A stretch of DNA of 64,000 bases, taken from contig JBLIEQ010000006.1 in assembly GCA_047633175.1 (NCBI GenBank), positions 76,199 to 140,198 on the forward strand, read 5' to 3'. The DNA is from Motiliproteus sp047633175. GTDB taxonomy: Bacteria; Pseudomonadota; Gammaproteobacteria; Pseudomonadales; Balneatricaceae. Positions 57,560-64,000 of the stretch are shown here, piece by piece (positions within the stretch are counted from its first letter, which is position 1; every line of letters begins with the position of its first letter). The notes beneath the pieces are model-generated. The model was not told the origin of the DNA. It saw only the letters and a program-made list of their open reading frames with translations, and made no database searches. The translations under genes were made by a program, and so were the position numbers.

Positions 57560-60139
57560 TCATACGAAGGGCAACTCGATAACAAACGTAGCCCCCCGTC
57601 CCACGCCAGACTCTACCCAGAGCTTACCCTGATGATTCTCAGTAATAATAAAATAGGAGACCGACAGCCCCAGCCCTGTACCGACCCCCTCCTCCTTAGT
57701 GGTAAAAAAGGGCTCGAACACACGTTTAATCACCTCCGGGGTCATGCCGGGTCCATTATCCTCCACTTCGATACGCGCGCAGTCCCCCAGAGATCTTAAC
57801 CTGAGGGTAATCTGAGGGTGCGGACTCTGTGCCTCCCGCAGCGCCTGAGCACTATTTTTAAGTAGATTAAAGAACACCTGCTGCAGCTTACTGGATTCGC
57901 CGCGTACCGGCTTCACAGGCACAAACTCGCGTATCAGTTCAATCTTACGGAAGTCATAGGTTTTCTTAAGGCCGTAATCATTGAAGGTCAACTCGATCGT
58001 TCGCTCCAACAGCGTCTCGAGATCCACCGGCAGCAGGCCGGCGCCACCCGTACGTGCAAAGCTGAGCATATTATCGACGATGCGGGCCGCCCGCTGTCCC
58101 GATGCCTCCACAGCATCCAGCATCTGCGGAATAGAGCGCTCCTCCAGGTAATGTCGAACCGCTTCAAGACTCAGGTCACACCGCTCGGCCGCCCGCTGAT
58201 TGACCCCAAATTCAGGATCGAGGCGATTTTTGACGACCTGAATATTTTGCAGAATCCCTGCCAGCGGGTTATTGATTTCATGAGCCATACCGGCGGCCAG
58301 CCCCCCGACACTGAGGATTTTTTCGGACTGCGCCAGCATCTCCTCCATGTACATCCGCTCGGTGACATCATCGATACGCAGTACGATACCGCCGCCCACG
58401 GAGCGATCCAGGAGATAGAGGGTAATGTCCGCATGACGTGAACTGTCGGCGCTCAGCTGCCTTCTGCGAGTAACCGTCTGCCCCCCTGTTATGGCGGCCT
58501 TCAACCAGTCCTTTCCCAGGCCATACTGGGCCAGCACATCTTGATATCCGGGGTTATCGACGCCGGTATCCTCTATTTTTTTAACCCCCTCAGGGTTGAC
58601 CTGCACCAGCTCGAGCTGCGGGGAGATGCAGAACAGCACCGAGGGCATCGAATCGAGCACATTGTTCATATAGCGTCGCAGTCGCTGGCTCTCGCGCTCG
58701 GCTTCAACCCGGTCGGTGAGGTCATAGATCACCCCTACCATCCCCGCGACATGCCCCTGATCATCGGTAAAGGAGGCTCTCTTGAGGGTTATAAAGCGGG
58801 TCTGATCCAAGACCTGAAGATACAGATCTTCCGTCTCGGCGGTGACCTGACCCAGCAGCTGCGCCTCCCCTTCCGCCAGTCTCCGCAGACACTGCGGCAA
58901 CCTCTTATCCGCATCGGCATGGCTGCCGAGCAGGTCGTCCAGAGAGATCTCGAAGAAACGCTCGAAGGCCCGATTACAGCCCAGGTAGTCGCCGTTTTCA
59001 TTCTTATAGAAGATAGGGCTGGGAACCGTATGGAGTAGCGCACGGTATTTTCTTTCGCTGGCTTGCAATGAGCACTGCTCGGCTTCCAGCTCCCGGGCCA
59101 TCCGCTCAAAGCGGTGGCTCATCGACTGAATTTCGCGCACCTTCGATGTGGGCATCGATAGATCGAAGTTCCCCTGCTGCAGCTGCTCCGTCGCCTGGGT
59201 CAGGAGTTCGAAAGGCTGTGCCAGCTTTACGGCAAACCAACGGCTGAACAGCAGGGCCACACCCAGGGCCGCACAGATCCCGATCAGGACCACCCACAAC
59301 GTCTTCTCGATACCCCGGGCGATGCTGGCTTTGGGTTGGGCGACGACGACAACCCAGTCCATTCCCGGTATCTGAAAACTACTCGCCAGAAAGTCCCTGT
59401 TGAAAAGCACCAAATCACCGGTACTCTCCTGGCTCTGAAGAGCGGCTGAGATTAGGGGCAGGTTACTGATATTCAACTGCTGCTGGGCCAGAGAGGTATC
59501 CGGAAAGACGATAACCTGCCCATGCCCATCGACGATAAAGGCCAGCGTATCACTCCCCAGCGACAGGGTCTGGACAAAATAGGACAGTTTCTCAATACTG
59601 AAATGGCCGACCAGCACCGCCTTATCGGCGAGGGGTACGGCGATCCCCAGCGAGGTATTGCTTAACACCGACAGAAAGATATCCGACCACTGCGGACGCC
59701 CTGTCACCCGGGCCTTGTCTACAAACGCCTGAGCACCCAGATAAACATCTTCATAATCACGCCGAAAACGGCGCCGTTCCTCGGGCAGACCGACGGCCTC
59801 CACGAGATTATCCGTGGCTAAGAAATAGATCGCCTCAAACGCCTGGGTCTGATCGATTAATCGATCCATCAACCCACGAAAAGAGCCTGACGATTGGTAC
59901 CCCGCTACATAGCCACCCGCATCCAGGGCTTTAAGCAACAGGGTTGGAGTGTTGATAAACTCAACCACCTGCGCCGATACGGCTCTGGTCAGCACCTGAT
60001 TACTCTGCTTGGCTCGCCCCTGGAGATCGTTTAACAACACCAGATAAATCATCGGCCCGATCACCGCCAGGGTGAAGAGCAGCAGCAGCACCTGATGGGT
60101 GAAGAGCGTCTGCGTCAGAGAACGGGATCGCCTGTTCAT
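57560..60139 (-). CDS. Hybrid-input sensor histidine kinase (dCache-HAMP-PAS-PAS-HisKA-HATPase)
   Basis: 859 residues. An N-terminal helix (VLLLLFTLAVIGPMIYLVLL) and a second near 285 (TLWVVLIGICAALGVALLFS) enclose a periplasmic dCache-like sensor (about 40-280). HAMP (about 305-360) and two PAS domains (about 365-480 and 490-600) follow, then the phospho-histidine motif AAGMAHEINNPLAGILQNIQ near 618, N-box QQVFFNLLKNSAQALREA, and G-boxes VEDNGPGMTP and GTGLGLSVSYFI. All kinase motifs are present. Its ATG overlaps the stop of the binding-lipoprotein gene by 4 nt, and the REC-GGDEF-EAL gene follows after about 100 bp. Confidence 0.93.
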   Translation of the reverse strand: MNRRSRSLTQTLFTHQVLLLLFTLAVIGPMIYLVLLNDLQGRAKQSNQVLTRAVSAQVVEFINTPTLLLKALDAGGYVAGYQSSGSFRGLMDRLIDQTQAFEAIYFLATDNLVEAVGLPEERRRFRRDYEDVYLGAQAFVDKARVTGRPQWSDIFLSVLSNTSLGIAVPLADKAVLVGHFSIEKLSYFVQTLSLGSDTLAFIVDGHGQVIVFPDTSLAQQQLNISNLPLISAALQSQESTGDLVLFNRDFLASSFQIPGMDWVVVVAQPKASIARGIEKTLWVVLIGICAALGVALLFSRWFAVKLAQPFELLTQATEQLQQGNFDLSMPTSKVREIQSMSHRFERMARELEAEQCSLQASERKYRALLHTVPSPIFYKNENGDYLGCNRAFERFFEISLDDLLGSHADADKRLPQCLRRLAEGEAQLLGQVTAETEDLYLQVLDQTRFITLKRASFTDDQGHVAGMVGVIYDLTDRVEAERESQRLRRYMNNVLDSMPSVLFCISPQLELVQVNPEGVKKIEDTGVDNPGYQDVLAQYGLGKDWLKAAITGGQTVTRRRQLSADSSRHADITLYLLDRSVGGGIVLRIDDVTERMYMEEMLAQSEKILSVGGLAAGMAHEINNPLAGILQNIQVVKNRLDPEFGVNQRAAERCDLSLEAVRHYLEERSIPQMLDAVEASGQRAARIVDNMLSFARTGGAGLLPVDLETLLERTIELTFNDYGLKKTYDFRKIELIREFVPVKPVRGESSKLQQVFFNLLKNSAQALREAQSPHPQITLRLRSLGDCARIEVEDNGPGMTPEVIKRVFEPFFTTKEEGVGTGLGLSVSYFIITENHQGKLWVESGVGRGATFVIELPFV

Positions 60140-61260
60140 TGGAGCAGGCTGAAGGCTCCGCCTTCAACCTTGGTAATCACTGAGTTGCGAAAGGAATCGC
60201 CAAAACGATCGATAAGGATAGTGCCCTGGGCGCCCGGAAATGATCCCAGGCGAATAACCGTTTGCTTAAGGCTCTCGTCATCACGCTGCTGCGCCAAGGC
60301 GCTCAATGCGACCCTGGCCGCATCATAACCGGCAATTTCTGCAAATCCGGGGGGTTGAGAGAAGCGCTGTTCAAAAGCCTGCTTAAACGCCCGATAGCCT
60401 GGCGTTGGATCGTCGCGGTTAAACAACTGCGCCGTCACGACGCCTTCTACGGCTGCGCCACCGAGCGTTATCAGCTTTTCCGTCGCCGCCCATTCCGAGG
60501 TTGCCAGGGGCAGATCTGGGGCCAATTTTCTTAATTGCTGACTCAGCAGCGCCGCATCAACGGCGCCAACGATCAGCTGCACCCCATCAGGATCCCCCCG
60601 CAACGCCTTTTCGGCCAGGGGGGTAAAATGGACATCATCGCCGGATCTGAAGGGGATAACCTGCGTTATCTGACCACCCTGCTCCGTAAAGGCGTCCCTG
60701 AAGCCGCTCAGCCAGCTCTGAGTATAGGCGGCATTACCGGTGTCATAGACCACCGCCATCCGCCGGAGTCCCAGATTTTTATAGCAATAAAGCGCATTAT
60801 TCCGGGCATTAATAGCGTCATCATTCATCACCCGGATAAAATAGTCGTCGATGCCGGTTAATTGCTGGGTCGTTGCGGTCGGGCTCAGCATAAGCACCCG
60901 CTTTTCATTCATCAGCGGCAGAGTCTTGGTGCTCATAGAGCTGGTCATATGGCCGATAATCAGGGCGACATCCTTGTCCAGCAGCTCGGCCACCCCTGTC
61001 AGGGCACTCGCCTCATCCTGCCTGTCATCGCGAATTTCCAGATGCACTTGGCGACCATTGACCCCGCCGGCCTCGTTGCGCTCCTCGACGGCCATCAACA
61101 CTCCGTTGCGCCCGGCAACGCCCAGGTCCGCCACGCGACCGGACAGACCGCCAATAAAACCGATGACGTGGGGATCCGGGTTGCCACAACCGCCGAGTCC
61201 CAACGCACAGATTACTAAGAAGAACGCCTTCAGGGAGCGTTTGACAGGAACGAACATCAT
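60136..61260 (-). CDS. Periplasmic LivK-type ligand-binding lipoprotein
   Basis: 374 residues from ATG 61260 (GGAG 6 nt upstream). A lipobox signal peptide ends LGLGGC, so the protein is lipid-anchored. The fold is the type 1 periplasmic binding protein of branched-chain amino acid transporters: IGFIGGLSGRVADLGVAGRNGVLMAVEERN, LIIGHMTSSMSTKTLPL and AGYDAARVALSAL. No permease or ATPase genes are nearby. Instead its stop overlaps the start of a sensor kinase, so it probably presents a ligand to that kinase rather than feeding a transporter (inference from context). Confidence 0.9.
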   Translation of the reverse strand: MMFVPVKRSLKAFFLVICALGLGGCGNPDPHVIGFIGGLSGRVADLGVAGRNGVLMAVEERNEAGGVNGRQVHLEIRDDRQDEASALTGVAELLDKDVALIIGHMTSSMSTKTLPLMNEKRVLMLSPTATTQQLTGIDDYFIRVMNDDAINARNNALYCYKNLGLRRMAVVYDTGNAAYTQSWLSGFRDAFTEQGGQITQVIPFRSGDDVHFTPLAEKALRGDPDGVQLIVGAVDAALLSQQLRKLAPDLPLATSEWAATEKLITLGGAAVEGVVTAQLFNRDDPTPGYRAFKQAFEQRFSQPPGFAEIAGYDAARVALSALAQQRDDESLKQTVIRLGSFPGAQGTILIDRFGDSFRNSVITKVEGGAFSLLQ

Positions 61261-61481
61261 CGAGTACTCCAGACAGATCGGGGCAGCCACAACAGAGCCA
61301 GAACAGAGTCAAAACATACTTGAAACAAACAGCAGAGGGCGGTCCTTGGCTCTCGCTCTAAACCTGTCACCCAGCGCTCGAGCAGGGCATCACGGTGGAT
61401 GCTCCGCGTCCCATAATCCACTACAATAGCAGCCTCTTTGTCAGTATGAAAGCGGGCTCGTGCCTGGGCTGGAGGATTACT

Positions 61482-61628
61482 TTGCAACTCCAGCGTCTCT
61501 TCGATGATATAGCCAGCCGGGTGGCTGCGGACCTACAGACGGCCGTTTACGACCGCCTGGACAGCGCCAGACGCCAGACCAAAGGGGGTTTTGGCACCGG
61601 AAAAGGGCGTACCGGCAAGCGACTGTAG
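61482..61628 (+). CDS. Possible 48-residue basic protein, antisense overlap with the adjacent gene
   Basis: A TTG start with GGAGG exactly 6 nt upstream (61471-61475) opens a frame reading LQLQRLFDDIASRVAADL at the start, then an amphipathic helix and a Gly/Lys/Arg-rich tail (GGFGTGKGRTGKRL). A TACAAT hexamer lies upstream near 61421. The last 82 bp overlap the 3' end of the convergent 601-residue gene. The amphipathic pattern and ribosome site make it credible; no family was recognised. Confidence 0.3.
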   Translation: MQLQRLFDDIASRVAADLQTAVYDRLDSARRQTKGGFGTGKGRTGKRL

Positions 61629-63352
61629 TCCGAGGTGGTCTCGCCCAGGTCATTACACACCTGCTCTAGTTGCTCCGGCGTAGCCCCGTAACGACTGGCC
61701 AGCTGGCGCTGCGATTCCGGGTCCAGCCGGAGCCCGTAGAAACGGTAGATGGCAGCGACCAGGTCCACCGAGGCGCTACTCATATCCTTCTCGATCTCCT
61801 TCACCAGCGACTCTCCATAGCCGATCTTGGTGGTGGTACTCAGATCTCGCTCAAACACGCCCATATTCAGAGTATTGGCATTATGGATCGCGCGCTGCAC
61901 CTCCGGCCGGCGGATCTGTAACTCTTCGTCGAGCGTCAGCGCCACCCGTATCGCCAGCTGTTTAGCCGCTCGCGCTCGCTTAGCGGGCTCCTGGGCCGCA
62001 CTCGGCTGCTGTCTAAAAGAACCCCATAGCGCCTGCACGACCTTCAACTTACCCTTATCGGACAGCTGGATGCTGTCCTCGGTAATCTGCAACCCACGGC
62101 CGCCCCGGGTCGCGGAAAAAGACACATCGGTCTCCTGATAGGATGCCAACCGACGCTTCCAGCGCTCCACCAGCTTCAGAAACTCCAGGTAATCCCGCTC
62201 GGTTCGCCTATAGGCGATATAGGCCTGGCTATAGAGGGTTAATGCCTGCTGCAAGATCGGACCCAGGCGTTTTCGTGCACGCTTACTGGCTTTAACCTGG
62301 ACCACCAGATCCTCGATCTGGGTGGTGCAGAACTCCAGCAGCTCCCGCCCCGTCAGACCGACTGGGCTCAGCTGGGCATTGGCATCGATGCTATCGCCCA
62401 GGTAACTGGCGAGCGCCAGCAGGCGGCTATAGGCGCGTGCGCGAATGATCTTAAAGCGCAAGCGCTGCTCCTCAAGCGCTTCGGTCTCCCGCGTAAACTT
62501 AGACCTCCCGGCAAAGCTGAAGGCCAGCACCGGAATCCGGCGTCCACAGAGCAGCTCGAACAGCAGGATGTAGATATCCTCGGCATCCTCCAGCGTCATC
62601 AGGACATCATCGTCGTCATCGATCGCGGCAAAGATACGTTCGATAAAATAACGCCCCCGCACCACCCCGTTACGATTATCGTAACCGGCACCGAAGAACC
62701 GTAGCTCCAAGCTGTGCGCCAGGGCCGCGGAATGCTGGCGCAGGTCGACCACCAGCGCTTCAAATTCAGCGCGGTGCTGCTGCAGAATATCCCGCCCGCG
62801 GCTCGGCATGCCGGCCCGGTGAAAGAGTTCGATCTCAGACACCGCCTCGGCCAGGCCACTTGATCCGCCGACACTGCGAATCGCTGAGGCCGACCACAGA
62901 GGGCCCAGACTGACATCCTGCAATAAGATTCGAGCGGCCTCAAACTTGCGCTGTTCCGGATCCAGTAGTTCGAGCCGTAGATCGCGAAGCCCCAGAATCA
63001 GATCGGGAACCGTCCCCATCACCCTCACCAGCTGTGCGGTCACCTGCTGCTCATCCCGCTCCCGGCCGAGCCGGTTAAACAGGTGCGCGGCCAGGCCGAT
63101 CACCCCAGTGATAATGGTATAACCGAGAAAAAAGATCAGGGTGTCCTTGGGCAGCGACTTGCCATACCCCAGGTAGTAACTGCCGATGGAGGCGATCAGC
63201 GTCACCGGCCCCGCCGTCCAAGCCAGCTCGATGGCCCGGTGAGTCGTCGATTTACTGGTCGCATCCTGCGCTAGACGTTTCAACCGGCTGGCACCGCGAT
63301 CCTCGATTGAAAGCTGTTGGTCCAGATTAGGTTTAAGCTCAAAAAAAGCCAT
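61547..63352 (-). CDS. Unrecognised membrane-anchored protein, 601 residues
   Basis: I do not recognise this family. The protein starts MAFFELKPNLDQQLSIEDRG and has a charged, helical N-terminus. Two membrane helices lie at about 45-65 (AWTAGPVTLIASIGSYYLGY) and 70-92 (LIFFLGYTIITGVIGLAAHLF). About 500 mostly helical, soluble residues follow, including an acidic patch (AAIDDDDDVLMTLEDAEDIY), a probable coiled coil (ETEALEEQRLRFKIIRARAY) and a basic segment (KASKRARKRLG). The start at 63352 follows AAGG; an earlier in-frame start 18 codons upstream is less likely. It stands alone between the signalling operon and a repeat. Confidence 0.75.
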   Translation of the reverse strand: MAFFELKPNLDQQLSIEDRGASRLKRLAQDATSKSTTHRAIELAWTAGPVTLIASIGSYYLGYGKSLPKDTLIFFLGYTIITGVIGLAAHLFNRLGRERDEQQVTAQLVRVMGTVPDLILGLRDLRLELLDPEQRKFEAARILLQDVSLGPLWSASAIRSVGGSSGLAEAVSEIELFHRAGMPSRGRDILQQHRAEFEALVVDLRQHSAALAHSLELRFFGAGYDNRNGVVRGRYFIERIFAAIDDDDDVLMTLEDAEDIYILLFELLCGRRIPVLAFSFAGRSKFTRETEALEEQRLRFKIIRARAYSRLLALASYLGDSIDANAQLSPVGLTGRELLEFCTTQIEDLVVQVKASKRARKRLGPILQQALTLYSQAYIAYRRTERDYLEFLKLVERWKRRLASYQETDVSFSATRGGRGLQITEDSIQLSDKGKLKVVQALWGSFRQQPSAAQEPAKRARAAKQLAIRVALTLDEELQIRRPEVQRAIHNANTLNMGVFERDLSTTTKIGYGESLVKEIEKDMSSASVDLVAAIYRFYGLRLDPESQRQLASRYGATPEQLEQVCNDLGETTSDYSRLPVRPFPVPKPPLVWRLALSRRS

Positions 63353-63469
63353 AGCGGTGCCTTGTTCCTTGCGGGTAGATCGGGTTAGAAAATAGACGGT
63401 GAGCATGCCACCAAAGCCAACAACCGGGCAAGCTTTCCTGCATGGATACTGAGGCCCACAGGGATCTAT

Positions 63470-63545
63470 TTTTGTAGGTTAGCCGTCAAACGCTCCTGCA
63501 ACAGCGGCACTTCCCACGTCCTTGTGGGTCGCCTCCCACGGTGTT
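63470..63545. repeat. Extragenic palindromic repeat mosaic, copy 10
   Basis: TTTGTAGGTTAGCCGTCAAA, CGCTCCTGCAACAGCGGCAC, TTCCCACGTCCTTGTGGGTC: the module seen inverted near 29.05 and 33.2 kb. Confidence 0.75.
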
Positions 63546-63569
63546 AATGGCTTATTTATGTGGGTAATC

Positions 63570-63926
63570 CAGTAGTTTTTTCAAAGGCTTGAAACGGCAG
63601 TTACACCATCAGAATGGCGCCAAATTCCCTTTCTAAACCGATGAAATACAGACTGAAAAGGCCCGCAGGGTCGAGATTGGCAGCTGAGGCAGACAAATCG
63701 GCAGGATAGCCGATTTGCACAACCGCAGGTTGCCCGGAGGGTGAGGCACAGGGACGTGCCGAGTGAATCCGAATCTGTCAGCCTCAGGCTGGATTTCATA
63801 GCGACGCAGCGCGTACCCGCAGGGCGGTTTAGTAGGGGGCGCTTTGATGGACAGGGATGTTCGAATGCCGGGAGGCCATGGATGGCCAGGAGCGGCCTTT
63901 GCTTCGCTTTCTTTGTCGCTACAAAG
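63570..63926. repeat. Long dispersed repeat, copy D, interrupted by a group II intron
   Basis: Left part as in copy A (AGGCTTGAAACGGCAGTTAC, ACCATCAGAATGGCGCC), right part as in copy C (GATGGACAGGGATGTTCGAA, GGCCTTTGCTTCGCTTTCTT). It stops at TTTGTCGCTACAAAG, where copies A and C continue into AACAAATRAAGCCGCCGG; here the intron end begins instead. Confidence 0.85.
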
Positions 63927-64000
63927 ATCGAGTAGGAGGCAGGATTACTCCCACCGTCCTCTCACACCACCGGGCATACGGATCCGTACCACGGCGGTTC
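63927..64000 (-). mobile_element. 3' end of a group II intron (domains V-VI), truncated by the window edge
   Basis: Read on the minus strand, the sequence is GAACCGCCGTGGTACGGATC, then CGTATGCCCGGTGGTGTGAG, AGGACGGTGGGAGTAATCC and TGCCTCCTACTCGAT. The first half folds as the domain V hairpin (ACCGCCG paired with CGGTGGT, upper TACG-GATC-CGTA). The second half is domain VI, with the 3' terminus CTACTCGAT conserved among bacterial group II introns, probably of the group IIC type. The reverse-transcriptase gene would lie beyond 64000. The insertion target ends in a small hairpin, CTTTGT-AGCG-ACAAAG, in line with group IIC preference for stem-loops. Confidence 0.8.

Noticed and set aside
61257..61487. 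76-codon minus-strand frame overlapping the start of the binding lipoprotein gene
   Set aside because: Overlaps the lipoprotein's ribosome site and signal peptide in another frame; no supporting signal.

Overview
The window reads as a chromosomal segment of a free-living, probably aquatic gammaproteobacterium of moderately high GC. I base this on the gene content: recG, rep, comM-ubiK, glnK-amtB, topB, modABC, ilvD and trmB of gammaproteobacterial type, cytochrome bd with a CydX peptide, a DcaP-like porin, a TonB receptor and many c-di-GMP proteins. The sequence alone does not fix the genus. I saw no rRNA, tRNA or CRISPR array and no prophage.

Layout. 1-2.3 kb: two TonB-dependent receptor genes in tandem, the left one cut by the window edge. 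2.5-13.6 kb: housekeeping genes (SDR protein, recG, rep, comM, ubiK) with an EAL protein and an AT-richer di-heme peroxidase-like gene. 13.8-15.6 kb: glnK-amtB behind a sigma-54 promoter. 15.7-23.5 kb: a cytochrome bd island holding cydDC (assembly exporter), a sigma-54 enhancer-binding protein with a cysteine-rich PAS domain, and cydABX behind a near-perfect sigma-54 promoter. 24.5-28.9 kb: a CHASE-PAS-GGDEF cyclase and topB. 29.1-32.8 kb: modABC and an AEC transporter. 33.2-36.8 kb: a PepSY / OmpR-type regulator / histidine kinase operon and small envelope proteins. 37.2-45.2 kb: porin, a Crp/Fnr regulator, ilvD, trmB, an SNF transporter and leucine dehydrogenase. 45.6-46.0 kb: a 25-codon cysteine-rich microprotein gene with a textbook FNR-type promoter. 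46.3-48.6 kb: a secreted multidomain metzincin protease. 48.7-54.1 kb: a sulfide/persulfide module (two YeeE/YedE proteins, SulP, a phosphatase-like/SQR fusion and an MBL persulfide dioxygenase-like enzyme). 54.8-61.3 kb: an operon of a periplasmic binding lipoprotein, a dCache histidine kinase and a REC-PAS-GAF-GGDEF-EAL output protein. 61.5-63.4 kb: an unrecognised membrane protein. The right edge holds the 3' end of a group II intron.

Two repeat systems run through the intergenic spaces. The first is a mosaic of short palindromic modules (GTCGGACTTTAGTCCGAC and CGTCAGGCTGAAGCC types) between about ten gene pairs. The second is a longer dispersed element of 100-450 bp present in four versions, one of them interrupted by the group II intron. 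Short tandem duplications of 9 to 54 bp are also frequent, including one that multiplies Shine-Dalgarno-like motifs in front of comM and one inside the ModA signal peptide.

Functionally, the window links low-oxygen and redox respiration (cydABX/cydDC, the FNR-boxed microprotein, a Crp/Fnr regulator, the sulfide module), nitrogen sensing (glnK-amtB) and second-messenger signalling (four c-di-GMP or histidine kinase loci). The most promising leads are the FNR-controlled microprotein at 45.8 kb, the cysteine-PAS/sigma-54 control of cydABX, the binding protein-kinase-cyclase operon, and the intron nested in a dispersed repeat.
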